64,000 nt of DNA from Boswellia sacra (lineage: Eukaryota > Streptophyta > Magnoliopsida > Sapindales > Burseraceae): NCBI GenBank assembly GCA_013180625.2, contig SNVD02012234.1, forward strand, positions 588,418-652,417. The letters are read 5' to 3'. The notes beneath the pieces were generated by a model, which did not search any database, was not told the DNA's origin, and saw only the letters and a program-made list of their open reading frames with translations. This document shows, one piece after another, positions 47,070-58,539 of the stretch. The position numbers were made by a program, and so were the translations under genes. Position 1 is the stretch's first letter; each line of letters begins with the position of its first letter.

Positions 47070-48345
47070 ATGGAGTTTATTCGCATTGGAGGATCCATAA
47101 CACAACCACCCATTCTTGATGATGGTAATTATTCATATTAGAAGGTAAGAATGATGGTGTATATCAAATCTCTTGATGACTGGGCATGGACTAGTGTGCT
47201 TAAAGGATGGACACCGCCAACAAAGTTTAATGCTTCTGATGATTCCGAACCCAAACCTGAAGATGAATGGACTGATGAAGAATACCGACGTTCCAACTGG
47301 AATTCAAAGGCTCTCAATACAATCTTTGCTGTAATAGACTTAAACAACTTCGGACAGATTTCTAGATGCAAAGTGGCCAAAAAAGCATGGGACATATTTG
47401 AGGTAAAACATGAAGGTACTGCATCTGTTAAAAGATCTAAATTGATAAGATTAAATTCTCAATTTGAAAATCTGATGATGCATGAGGATGAGTCAATTTC
47501 TGAATTTTACTCTAAGATATGTCACATTACAAATTCAACATACATGCTTAGCAAAACTTTCACTGATGCAGAAATTGTTAGCAAGATAATTAGGTCTGTT
47601 CCAGATAAATTTCAACTCAAAATTTCAGCCATTGAGGAAGTTAAAAACACTGATGAGATAAGGGTTGATGAACTGATTGGCATCCTCCAAAACTTTGAAA
47701 TTAATCCAAGCACTAGGAAGCAAAAAGGTAAAATCATTGTATTCAATGTGAAAACTAAAAAAATCTGATGATGAAAGTAGTGATGAGCTTGATGAAACTG
47801 ATTCTAAACAGATTGCTTTTCTAACAAGAAATTATGTCAAGTTTATGAAAAGAAATTTCAGGAAAAAGAATCAAGGAAAGCCATCAAACTCAAGCGAAGA
47901 AAAATTCAGAAAGTTCAGCAAGGAGAATGACAAGAGGAAGCCAAAACAACCTGAAAAGAAAGGGCAAATTCAGTGTTATGAATGTTCTGGTTATGGGCAT
48001 ATTCAATCTGAATGTGCAAATCTCAAGAAGAAGAATAGAGGGCTGACAGCAACCTAGAGTGATGAATCAGAATTCGAGTTAGAAGATCAAGACTGCATGA
48101 GCAACTTTGTTGCATTTACTGCATCTGCAACTGACAAAGGAAAGGCTGTTATGTCTGACATAACAGAAAATTGCAGAACCAGTATTGATCATTCAAATGA
48201 AGAAGAAGGACCAGAATACTATAAAGAGTTGCAAGAGACATACAACGCACTCTATGGTGAATGGTTGAATCAGAAGGAGGAAATTAAAGCCTTAAAGAAG
48301 AAGATTGAGGAGCTGGAATGTGAAAAATCCTTTGCTGAAAATTAG
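47070..48345 (+). pseudogene. Copia-2 gag
   Basis: ATG at 47070. UBN2-type gag domain (VAKKAWDIFEVKHEGTASVK; ISEFYSKICHITNSTYML) and a CCHC zinc knuckle (CYECSGYGHIQSEC, 47983-48024). The Trp of the YWK motif is a TAG at 47139. An extra A in an A-run near 47760 shifts the frame. TAG codons lie at 48055 and 48343. The product would coat the retrotransposon RNA. Confidence 0.92.
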
Positions 48346-48366
48346 ATCACAGAACTGAAAACTATT

Positions 48367-51300
48367 TTGGCAGACAAAACAACATATATTGAGAAAATCA
48401 CAACAGAACTGGTTGAAAGCAAGAGGTGTGTTGATCAACTCAAAATTGGAGCAGCCAAACTTGATCAGGTCTTGAACCTTGGAAGAGACAACTCCAACAA
48501 ACATGGATTGGAGTATATAGAAGGTAATATTGCATCTACATCAAAAACAGTCTTTGTAAAAGCTTCAACAACAGGTAAAAATTCTGAACTTAATTCTTTA
48601 AAGTCAAGTCCTAGTTCAAAGAGTGATGAAACATTTGTTTCTCCTCCAAGTTCGTTCAAGTTCAGTCCTGAAAAGGTAAGGAAATTCATTCCTACTTGTT
48701 ATTTTTGTGGTAAAAAGGGACATATTAGGCCTAGATGCTTTAAATTGTTGAATCTTTCGTATAAAAGATCAAAACAATTTAAACTGTTACCTAAATCACG
48801 ACTACAGTGGGTTAGGAAAGACAAAACATTATGCCATGTTGCTTTTATTGCACTTAATCATGCGTTTAGTGATTTGTGGTATTTTGACAGTGGTTGTTCT
48901 AGGCACATGACTGGAAATAAACTATGTTTAACAGATTTTAAAGCATGCAGGGATGGTAATGTCACCTTTGGAGATGGAGCAAAAAGTAAGATCATTAGTA
49001 AAGGAACTTTGAATGTCAAAGGCCTACCCAATTTTGAAAATGTCTTACTAGTTGAAGGTTTGAAAGCTAATCTTATTAGTATTAGTCAGATTTGTGATGA
49101 CAAGTATATTGTTAATTTCACACAAAACAAATGCATGGTGTTAGATAATTTTTGTAAATGCATTCTAGAAGGTAATAGATCTTTGGATAATTGTTATTTG
49201 GTAGAAATTACATTTCATGCTAGGATTTCGGATTTAGAATTATGGCATCAAAAATTAGGACACCTAAATTACAAAGACTTGGTTAAATTAACTAAGTTAA
49301 GTGTTGTAAAAAGAGTTCCTAAACTTGATGACAAAATTAATGAAATTTGTGGACCATGTCAAATAGGAAAACAAATCAGAAGTTCACACAAATCAAATCC
49401 ACATCTTAGCATATCTAAGATACTTGATTTGCTTTACATGGATCTTATGGGTCCTATGCAAATTGAAAGTATTACAGGTAAGAGATACATATTTGTTTGT
49501 GTGGATGATTTTTCTAGATATACTTAGGTTGATTTCATTAAAGAAAAATCTGACACTTTTGAAGCTTTCAGGAATCTTTGTGTTAAGCTTGAAAATGAGC
49601 AAAATAGGAATATTAGAAGGATTGTGAGAATAAGAAGTGATCATGGCAAAGAGTTTGAAAACGTTAGCTATGCTGACTTTTGCAAATACCATGCAATTGA
49701 TCATGAATTTTCAGCTCTCAAAACCCCTGAACAGAATGGCATTGTGGAGAGGAAGAATAGAACTCTTCAAGAGATGGCAAGAGTGATGCTCAATAGCAAG
49801 AAGTTGACAAAAAGGCTTTGGGCTGAAGCAATAAGCACTACTTGTTATATTTCAAATAGAGTTTTTCTTCGTCCTGGCACTAATCAAACACCTTATGAAA
49901 TTTTGAAAGGAAGAAAACCTAATTTAAAATATTTTCATGTCTTTGGTTGCAGGTGTTACATCTTAAACGATAGAGAACTGTTAGAAAAATTAGATCCAAG
50001 GAGTGATGAATGAGTCTTCATGGGATATGCTCAAAACAGCAAAGCATTTCGAGTTTACAATCTGAGAACTGAGGCAGTCATGGCATTTACAAACGTAGTA
50101 TTTGATGATCTTGATGATTATGCAAAGTACTCATAAGAGGAAAGCATAGCCAGCTTTACAGAAGAGACAAAAAAATTAGATTCAGACAGCAACAAAAAGG
50201 AAGATGTTATTATGAAAGAGGAAACAACTACTATTACACCTGTCGTAACAGAAACATCTGACAACTCAGATTTGAACAAAAGTCCAATCCGGAATGATGA
50301 AGATAGAAAAGATCAACCCACATGGATTCAGAAGGCACATCCAACAAGTTCTATCATTGGAACACCAGATGGCATGATGAAAACCCGGAGCAAGGTAAGA
50401 AATCAGGTAAGGTTTGCATGTTATGTTTCTTTAGTTGAACCAAAAAATGTAAAAGAAGCTTTAAAGGAAGAAGTGTGGATTCAAGCTATGCAAGATGAAC
50501 TTAATCAGTTTAAAAAGAATGAAGTATGGGAATTAGTTTCTAGACCAGAAAATGCAAATGTCATTGAAACTAAATGGATATTCAAAAATAAAACTGATGA
50601 AAGAGGACAAGTAGTAAGAAACAAGGCTAGGCTAGTTGCTCAAGGTTACACACAAGTAGAAGGCATAGACTTTGATGAAACCTTTGCACCAGTAGCTAGA
50701 CTTGAGTCAATCAGATTACTACTTGCAATTGCTTATTTGCTTGATTTTAAGCTGTACCAAATGGATGTTAAAACAGCATTTTTAAATGGCTATCTCAATA
50801 AAGAAGTTTTTGTTGAACAGCCTAAGGGATTTGAAGATCCTAAACATCCTGATTTTGTGTACATATTGCACAAAGCTTTGTATGGTTTGAAACAAGCTCC
50901 TAGAGCTTGGTATGAAAGGTTGACAAATTTTTTAATTAACAGAGGATATAAAAGAGGCAGCAATGATAAGACCTTGTTTATCAAACATGCATCTAACTAT
51001 TTTATTGTTGCTCAAATGACATTATTTTCGGATCAACTAACAAAAGCAAAATTAATGAGTTTGTTAAGTTGATGCAAGAAGAGTTTGAGATGAGCATGGT
51101 AGGAGAATTAAATTTCTTTCTTGGATTGCAGGTTAAGCAAATGAATGATAGGATATTAATATCTTAATCAAAATATGCTAAAAATCTTATAAAGAAGTTT
51201 GTGCTTGAGAATACAAAACCAATGAAAACTCCTATCAGTACTAATCTAAAACTTTCAAAAGACAATACAAGAAAAGATGTTGATACAAGTTTGTATAGAA

Positions 51301-51956
51301 GCATCATTGGCAGCCTACTATACCTCACAGTAAGCAGACCAGACTTGTGCTTTAGTGTAGGACTTTGTGCAAGATTTCAAACAAATCCAAAGGAATCACA
51401 TCTATCAACAGCTAAGAGAATCATCAGGTATGTTCATAGAACATATGATTATGGAATATGGTTTTCTAAAGATACAAATGATTATCTTGCAGGGTTTAGT
51501 GATGTTGATTGGGCAGGAAATGCAGATGATAGAAAAAGTACTTCAGGAGTATGTTTTTATCTTGGTACTAACTTGGTTTCATGGCACAGCAAAAAGTAGA
51601 ATTCTATTTCTTTATCTACTGCTGAAGCCGAATACATAGCAGCAGGGAGTTGTTGTACGCAACTATTGTGGATGAAGCAAATGTTGAGTGATTATGGTAT
51701 TGAACAAAAACCTATAACTGTGTTTTGTGATAATACTAGTGCTATAAATATTTCCAAAAATCCTGTTCAGCATTCTAGAATAAAACACATTGATATTAGA
51801 TACCATTTTATAAGGGAACTAGTAGAGTCTAAGGTGATACACATTAAACACATCTCCACTAATAGACAATTGGCTGACTTGTTCACTAAGGCATTGGATA
51901 CAACAAGATTTAAAAATCTAAGAAAAGCCTTAGGCATCTGTCAGTTACATGAATGA
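48367..51956 (+). pseudogene. Copia-2 pol: protease-integrase-reverse transcriptase-RNase H
   Basis: In order: a second zinc knuckle (CYFCGKKGHIRPRC), protease (WYFDSGCSRHMTG, active-site DSG), GAG-pre-integrase (HQKLGHLNYKDL), integrase (VDDFSR; RSDHGKEFEN; TPEQNGIVERKNRTL), RT ([31 protein letters not shown]) and RNase H (SRPDLCFSVGLCARF; VDWAGNADDRKSTSG; KHIDIRYHFIRELV). The RT YVDD box is removed by a deletion at about 51017. Stops at 49525 (Trp to TAG), 50011, 50135, 51167 (Gln to TAA) and 51597 break it. Confidence 0.93.
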
Positions 51957-53470
51957 ACACTGCTTACTGTTATGTTAATTGTATCTGCAATATCATAAGT
52001 TTTCTTCTAATTAAGCATGTGTGAGCTGTGATATAAAAAATTGAGTGAATAATTAAATACTGGTTTAAAAATGAAAAATACAGAGAGGGCTACCAGTATA
52101 TGATGTGTGAAAGCCATCCATTGAGAGTAACTTCATTGTATCTAGGAAATATGGTAAGGTCACCCACCCAAATGGAAAAGGGCTACCTCTATACATGTAT
52201 GAAAGCTACTGTATTATTTAGCAAATTCACATTGAGACTAACTTTTGTGTGTGTAAAAAGCATGCTCAAGTTGATCACTCAATTGGATTAAGTGATGAAA
52301 TAATTACAAGAAAATAAAAGAGCTCTTGATTATGCTTTCTTAGAATGATTCATATGATGTTCAGATATTGTTGTTATGTTATTTTTAACTGTGTTCTGTT
52401 ACGTTTTTCATAACATACGGTGCTCTTTGTGCTTATCCAAAATTTGATTTTCTTATGTGTCCATGTGTCAAAAATGTCATGTCAGCATTATTGACTTGAG
52501 GGGGAGAAGTTTCAGTGGCGGAAATCCTAATTCTATTAGAATTCCTTATTTCAATTGGAATCAAATTTGAATTTCTGTCCATAAATGTCAGTTATGAAAC
52601 GTTTTTGGAAATAGATTTGACATTAATTTTTGTTAAAAATAAAATTGTTTTTAAATTTGGCCTAGTATATTACGAATCAGTTTTGGGCTTCTCATGTTCA
52701 TTCCATACTCCCACAACATTCCTTGTCCTGCGTCTTGTTTCTCTATTTCTGTTCTGGAAACTTTGGTGCAGCCAGCAAACCCTAACAATGGCGACTTCAA
52801 CTGGTTCGACAAAAACCACTAGTTCTTTATCTTCTTGTAGCTAACTCCTACCACAACCAGGAAGCGATATAAAGAGAAGGCTGGCAGATTCAAGAAGCAT
52901 CCTGATAGTTCATCTTCCCCTCCTATTCGAGAGTCTCCAAGACTTCATTAAGTGCTTTTGGCACTTGTGCTGAAATCAAGGGGGAGAGAAGGAGGTTTTC
53001 TGATTTTTTTAATTATTTTTTTGTTATGTCTGATATTACCATGGTTACTTACTTCTATTTTGTTTATATTTTTTTGTTCCTTATTTCTCAAGGGATGTAA
53101 GTAAGTAGTAAGAGGGAGCAAGAAGAACTTCTTATATTTGCTTTATGTGTGCATTGGAGATATCTTGATTTGATGAATGTTTTGCTTGGATGTTTTTGCT
53201 CTGATCACGATCTGATTGCATTGATTGATATAATTGCTCTGATCATGAATTGATTAATGTGTGTTACTTGATCAGTTTGACAAAGTCATTTTGATTGCAA
53301 GATATACTTATTCTGACAGTGTTCTGTTATGAGTTTTGTAACAGCTCACTGGTTAATTCTTTACACACGATAATTTCTCTTTGCTATTTCTTGATAGCTT
53401 ATTGTTATGATTGACTTATCATGTGTGATGTTCTCTGATCAGAAACAGTTTGGTGTTTTCATCACAAGTT
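51957..53470 (+). other. Copia-2 region between pol and the 3' LTR
   Basis: About 1.5 kb where SIRE elements may carry an extra ORF. Only a short frame is visible near 52787-52950 (ATG, then a Lys/Arg-rich stretch and SSSSPPIRESPRLH after one stop). Purine tracts GAGGGGGAGAAG at 52499 and AAGGGGGAGAGAAGG at 52979 resemble duplicated polypurine tracts. Confidence 0.5.
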
Positions 53471-53487
53471 GCCAAAAAGGGGGAGAT

Positions 53488-54389
53488 TGTTGGTGTCAAA
53501 GTCTACTACATATACATGTGCCATGCACATGATGAGTTTTGATCAACTTGTGATAAAACAAGAATAATATTTTTATTCCTATTTTAATGTTTCTAGAATT
53601 ATATTTTAGGAAGAATTTGATTTGTAATAAATATCTCTTTAGATTAGGATATAATATCTTGTATCCTAATTAGAATAGGAGAATATTTATTTGTCCTAAT
53701 TCCTTTTGGAGTTTGTTTATAACACTTCCTATTTTATTTCTCCTAATCCTAATATGATTTTGATTAGAATTTTTACAGGATTTCTAGGAGATTTCGATCA
53801 ATCCTCTCACTATATATATACAAAGCTATTCAGGCGGCTGATAACGTGATTGAGAGATTAACGTGTTGACTGTTTTGGTTCCGAGAGAGTCTTGAGTTCG
53901 GCATTCCATGAATTCATAGAAGAGAGCTTCAACGCAAAAGGAATGCCTTCATTCATTTGATTCTTTGAGTCCTTTGATCCATGTATGAGTGGTAGAAATC
54001 GTACATGAGTTGTTGATTGAGTATGTGTGAGTTAGTAGACACTTGGGATAACTTGCGGGTTAAGTGTTTATGTAATTCAGTATTAGACGTCATTGTTATG
54101 TGTAACTTAACAGTGTGTTGTTAAGTTATCTGCGATAGAGAGTGGGCAGTGTCACTAGAGTTTAAGATCTTGGCAGGATTTTGTTTGTCAAAGATTAGGT
54201 CAGTGTGTGAGAGTGAGTCAGCACTGTAAAAGGGCCTAAAGATTGTACAAACAAGAACTTAGTAAATTGCAGCTCTATAGCTGTCCGTGGACGTAAGTTT
54301 TATAACCGAATCACGTAAAATCCTCCTATGCCGATTTACGTTACAGTTTACTGTTATATTTCTTATAACTGCATACTCCAGAACTCTCA
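53488..54389 (+). repeat. Copia-2 3' LTR
   Basis: Collinear with the 5' LTR. I count about 45 differences over 900 bp, mostly transitions. Confidence 0.93.
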
Positions 54390-54459
54390 TGTAGGAGGTT
54401 CGATTTGAGAGGCGGTCTATTATTGCAGCATTCACTAACATTGTTGCCATGGAAATACT
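54390..54459 (-). pseudogene. Prenyltransferase pseudogene: exon 2, upstream half
   Basis: The acceptor TTCAG ends at 54460 and an open frame follows (SISMATMLVNAAIIDRLSN). It stops at the Copia-2 insertion point and continues in the same phase on the far side at 46106. Phase 0 from exon 1 is preserved. Confidence 0.6.
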
Positions 54460-54720
54460 CTGAAGCCTTACAGCACATCGTGATAACTACCTTGTGATCT
54501 TTCAGTCAGTTGAAGTTTAATACATTAACATCATTAAGAACTCATCAACTTGCTAGCTTTTTATTATTTTTCACTTCTCTTCAATGTTAGCAGAACCACA
54601 TTTTGACGACTAATTAACAAAATTAATTATACAAAGGTTTCAAAAACTCCTGGTATTAAACCCAAGAACAGAAGTTTATGCCAAGTACACGAAGAAAAAT
54701 TAAGAAAACAAATTACGTAC

Positions 54721-54816
54721 CCTGATGGAGAAAAGCCCATAATGTTGTGTTGAAACACGTTCAGAGCCAGTAATTATGGACCGCACAGCCCGGGAGAAGG
54801 CCGTTTCTTGGAGCAT
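54721..54816 (-). pseudogene. Prenyltransferase pseudogene: first coding exon (transit-peptide-like)
   Basis: Minus-strand ATG at 54816-54814, then exactly 32 codons, then GTACGT as splice donor at 54720. The peptide is rich in Ser, Arg and Thr and poor in acidic residues (AFSRAVRSIITGSERVS), typical of a plastid transit peptide. A related copy occurs at 61.93 kb, which supports this being real exon sequence. Confidence 0.6.
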
Positions 54817-55830
54817 TTCAATAGCAAATCGGAAGACTTGCAATTTGGCTTAATGGGTATTATCTTTGTTTGACGTGAAAGAGTTTTAGAAGGCGTAACC
54901 TTAACTGAAATTCTAAGCGAAGATGAATGAGACAGGGAGAGAGGTCCATTAAAAGAGTGAGAGAGACACAGCTGAACGGGACGCGATTCATAATATATAT
55001 ATAACTTTTGAAATTCTATGTATACATTTAATTATAACAATGAAAATATCTGCTTCATTTTTCTGTCTTTCCACCTATTACATTATTGAGACAATCGGCT
55101 GCTCTTCGCCTTGTGAACCTCATTATGGAAGTCAAATATATTATTTTATAATATTATATTAATAGCAAACCATGACGATATTATATTGCCCAGTGGCATG
55201 CACCTCATGAGAGCTTTGCAAGTTTATACAATATTGCAAGCTAAGCGGCACAAAGTCAAGGGAAAATTAAATTTTGACCCAAATTGAGCGGCCTTATTGA
55301 AATATAACTAATTTCCTTAAAATTTTGATGCAATGATCCTTTGGATTATGCAATTACCTCTATACTCTTATTTAATTATTTTCTTTAGTTTCTTTATGAT
55401 TTTTAATTTAATTTTTAAGGTTTGATATACTTAAATAATGGTTTGTAATTTTTTTAATTATTAAAAGTGTTTGTAATGTGAGAAATTGCTTAAAAAATGA
55501 GTGAAAATACTTGAAAAATAATTGGTTTCAATTGAAAATGATGAATTGGAGACGAAGAGCATCATACACGATTTCGTCGAGTGTTGAATGTTATCTAGTA
55601 TTTGCTAGTGTCAAGTGTCATCTAGTATCGTTTAATGTATGTCAAGTGTCGAATTTGGTCTAGTATCTATTAAGTGCCATCTAGTGTTTGTTTTTGTCTG
55701 TTATCGCATACAACATTTAACAGGGGTAAGAAAATAATTTTTAAGACAAAAGAGTTATGATATCTAAATTTTTTTTTAGGCGGGTCAATTTTCGACTTAT
55801 TCATATAATTTGAGCCAAATTTTGAATTTT
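54817..55830. other. Upstream region of the prenyltransferase pseudogene
   Basis: AT-rich; probably contains the old promoter. Short repeats of the type TGTCATCTAGTATC occur at 55600-55690. No gene is seen. Confidence 0.4.
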
Positions 55831-56044
55831 GTCCAAAGCCAATTAAAAGTTAAGGCTCTGTTCGATAACGTTTTCGGAGTACCATTTTTCGTTTCCAAAA
55901 TAAAACATTTCATCAGTACATGTGCGTATACGTTTTCGGAATTCATTTTTATAAAACACAAAAATTACCTTTTTTACCCCAGTTTTTTTCTCAGATATAT
56001 AAACAGTATCCAAATTAGGGATTACTATTTGCATTTCCGCTGCC

Positions 56045-56385
56045 CATCCCCTCTCGCCTTATCTGTTCTTCAGTCCTGCCTGTCGCCGCCGAGCCCTGCG
56101 TTTCCCCTCCCTTCTCGCCTTCTCATCTCTTTTATCCTGCCTTGTCGCCGACGATGGCTTGTGTTTCGTCTACCCTCCCCTCTCGCCTTCTCTGTTCTTG
56201 TATCCTGCCCTGTCGCCGCCAAGGCCTTGCATTTCCTCTACCCCTCCCCTCTCGCTTTCTCGTCTCTTCTATCTGCACTGTCGCCGCCGACGCCTTCCGT
56301 TTCCTCTATCCCTCCCCTCTCGCCTTCTCCTCTCTTCTATCCTGCCCTGTTGCCGCCGACGCCTTCCCTGGCATTACCACCTCCA
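56045..56385 (+). repeat. Tandem repeat, about 5 copies of 66 bp, GC-rich
   Basis: Copies start near 56049, 56108, 56176, 56243 and 56312 and share CCCTCTCGCCTTCTC and CTGCCCTGTCGCCGCC. They lie upstream of the small gene ending at 57971, in the position of a 5' untranslated exon. The frames open through it (for example 55810-56430) are repeat-driven. Confidence 0.8.
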
Positions 56386-57731
56386 TCCATCAACGAAACC
56401 GTCACGTTAGTAAACCAACAATTTGGCTGATCGTGAACTGGTTGGGTAAGAGACTCCAATTTCTTCGTTCAACTCATCACTCCAGAACTCACACCTCGCC
56501 TACGGTACGACGCTGCTTCCTCTCTTTCTCTCTTGCACTTGCTGTGTTGTTTGAAAATTGTGTGTTGTGATTGGCCGAGATAGTCAATGTTTGAAAATTT
56601 GAAGTTTTCTTTCTGTATTCTTTTGAAGATAAGACAAAGCAATGCCTTCTCTTTGTGGCCTAGCTGTAAGGCTCTGATATGCTTTGCTTTGCTTTCTAGG
56701 ATAGCATTTACACACGAGAATTGGGATTTATATTATCTGAATTTTTCTTTCGGCTTGCTGATTGGGTATTTGGATTTATTAATGTGTACCTTTTATACTT
56801 GATTATTGCTATTGCTGTTCTGCTCTTCCTCAAATTACAGTGTTAGTTATTGTTTTTGTTCTGATGGTGCAGTGTTGGTCTTTTGCTGTGTTTGGTTGCT
56901 GAGAAAATGGCGGAGGTTGAAAAATGATTCTAGGATTTGGATTTACTGCAAGGAATCAACATCTGTGTGAGGTGGTTCATGAACAATGTTTCATTGTTAC
57001 TGATCCCCTTATTTTTCCATCATTCATTTGATAGTTCTGTGCAGAGTCTGGCCAATACTTGCTTTCCTGTCAATGAGGGTCCTTCAGCAACTCGTCTTCA
57101 TGGTAAAATTTTGTCTTTATACCATTGAGAAATTTGTAATATTTTTGTTTAATCACCTAATTTTATTGCTTTCCGATTTTACTGGACTGCCAGAATTCTT
57201 TTTGCGCCAATTTTATGATGCCCACACGTGCACCAGCAATCGTAAACCCTTCACCAAAGGGCGTAGGGTAAAGTTCATCGATCACCTTTACTTGGCTGCA
57301 TTTTTGTGTGCTCAATTATGTTGGGTGGCTGTCTATCAAAAGGCTTGCTTTAAGTGATGAGAGTTCTAAAATTCTGTGAAAAAGCTCAAATATCATAGAA
57401 GATGTAAAAATTTCTATTGTGCCCATGCCAATTTTTGTCATTATGATCAGAAATAATGAATGTCAAGAACCTCTCTGTAATTAAATCATTTTTTAAGATT
57501 TTCTGATGGTTGTTATCAATAATTTTGATATTATCTATGAGGTGGAAAATCTCAATAGTATACTCCCCTGCATTAAGGTAGCAGTTGGCTTGATGTATGG
57601 TTATTGCTATTGTACCAAAAATCCAGTTTAACTTGAGATAATATGAACTTGAAGCTGACATATCTTGTTCACTGATTAATTTTGTTGGTTACACTCTTTT
57701 GTTACCATGTCTCTGTACTCCATATTTGCAG
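56386..57731 (+). other. Probable leader exons and introns of the small membrane protein gene
   Basis: Plant-like T-rich introns with candidate sites: donor GTACGA at 56501, exon 57048-57110 (GTGCAG to GTAAAA), exon about 57196-57265. ATG GCG GAG at 56907 opens only six codons, so it may be an upstream ORF. No homologous protein recognised. Confidence 0.35.
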
Positions 57732-57971
57732 AAGCAGATGAGTAAACCCTATGTCGTTATTTCCATTATAGCCTTGATGGTGCTGCCACTTTTCTATGCT
57801 TTTGTTTACTTGTATCACAGGTAACAGTTTTCTAGCTGCTTCAATTGCTCATTGTCAAGCATCTTTTTCAGTGGCTTCACAATTGTTTTGTTAATGTTCA
57901 GGGGAATAAAAAGTGGCAGTCAAGAAGTGAAGCGCATCACACAGAGTGGAAGGAAGAAGAAACCTCACTAG
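57732..57971 (+). CDS. Small single-span membrane protein, 50 residues, two coding exons
   Basis: Exon 57732-57820 follows TTTGCAG and ends at GTAACA; the second exon is 57902-57971, after GTTCAG, ending in TAG. The first Met is at 57738. The protein has an MSKPYVV start, one hydrophobic segment (VISIIALMVLPLFYAFVYLY, residues about 7-26) and a basic tail (VKRITQSGRKKKPH). Splice phase is consistent and there are no stops. Upstream exon-like pieces (57048-57110, 57196-57265) and the GC-rich repeat at 56.05-56.4 kb may be leader exons or extend the coding region; I cannot decide. The family is not recognised. It could be a complete short protein or the C-terminal end of a longer one. Confidence 0.5.
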
Positions 57972-58281
57972 TTGGGAAGTACAAGATGTTGAAGTAAAAG
58001 ATTGTTGAATGACATGACGAAGATTCATTTCAAAACCAATTCTTGAACTGCATTTGACATTGAAAGACATGGCCATATGTTTTGAATAGGCAAGTTTGCG
58101 AGATCACAATTCACAGCCAAGTTCCCCGGACAACTCTTTTATCGACAGAATCATGGCTGAGAGCTTGTAATGGATTATAAGATGTGCATCATTCACCTTT
58201 TAAGATAGAAACATAGCATCATTAATTTTTATTTAAGTATTAAACCAAAGAAGTTAACACCTTTGTTTTACAAATTTACTT

Positions 58282-58539
58282 CTATTGTACATTAATGTCC
58301 ATTATTTTGCTGGTGGTGCTGGCTTTTGGAATTGTTATATACAACACACCATCTTTCACCTCTGCCTTGATCTTCTCAAACTCTATGTTCTCCGGCAATG
58401 CAATCCTACAACTATATCTACCATGGCTACTGATCGGCCATTCCTCTTCCTCGTCTATTTTCTCTTCGCCATTCATTTGACTTCCTCCTTTCCTAGGAAC
58501 CTTTTCTGCCTTAGGATTTACGTCGGTGAAGTTTGACAT
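58282..58539 (-). CDS. Truncated small heat shock protein (HSP20-like)
   Basis: An 85-residue frame on the minus strand. The C-terminal half matches the end of the alpha-crystallin domain of plant small heat shock proteins: RYSCRIALPENIEFEKIKAE, then VKDGVLYITIPK and a DINVQ ending. The usual first half of the domain and the N-terminal arm are missing; instead there is a Lys/Glu-rich start (NPKAEKVPRKGG; GEEKIDEEEEW). Full-length relatives are 150-240 residues and act as ATP-independent chaperones. No upstream exon is recognisable, so this is either a 5'-truncated copy or a short gene. It is tail-to-tail with the small membrane protein gene. Confidence 0.65.
   Translation of the reverse strand: MSNFTDVNPKAEKVPRKGGSQMNGEEKIDEEEEWPISSHGRYSCRIALPENIEFEKIKAEVKDGVLYITIPKASTTSKIMDINVQ

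Larger units (their letters stand above)
46107..54389 (+). mobile_element. Copia-2: SIRE-like Ty1/Copia retrotransposon
   Basis: LTRs at 46107-47006 and 53488-54389 (about 900 bp, roughly 5% different by eye). A Met-tRNA primer site TGGTATCAGAGC is at 47009-47020 and a polypurine tract AAAAAGGGGGAGAT is at 53474-53487. Gag and pol lie on the plus strand in one main frame. It is inserted in exon 2 of the prenyltransferase pseudogene, in opposite orientation. Flanking 5-mers are AGCAG and TGTAG, so no clear target duplication exists. Confidence 0.95.
3793..54816 (-). pseudogene. Prenyltransferase pseudogene, homogentisate solanesyltransferase-like
   Basis: Six minus-strand exon pieces match, in order, the UbiA-type aromatic prenyltransferase family, closest by eye to plastid homogentisate solanesyltransferase and related flavonoid/coumarin prenyltransferases. 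Family members attach a prenyl chain to an aromatic acceptor in plastid membranes. Diagnostic segments are KPSLPIAAGG and RRFPVAAFLIIAT (exon at 43.5 kb), the second Asp-rich motif TKDLPNVEGN (4.2 kb), KLGVGNIAFL (4.05 kb) and MIPAHLILAS (3.8 kb). A plastid-transit-like first exon lies at 54.7-54.8 kb. Several expected exons are not found, including the one with the first NQxxDxxxD motif. Two frameshifts, a lost splice donor and two large insertions show it is dead. The 51-kb span reflects the inserted elements. Confidence 0.8.

Noticed and set aside
51957..53470. Envelope-like ORF of a SIRE element
   Set aside because: Only short broken frames without membrane or coiled-coil signals are present.
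55810..56570. Overlapping ORFs rich in Pro, Ser and Leu
   Set aside because: All frames stay open because of the GC-rich 66-bp tandem repeat; no homology.
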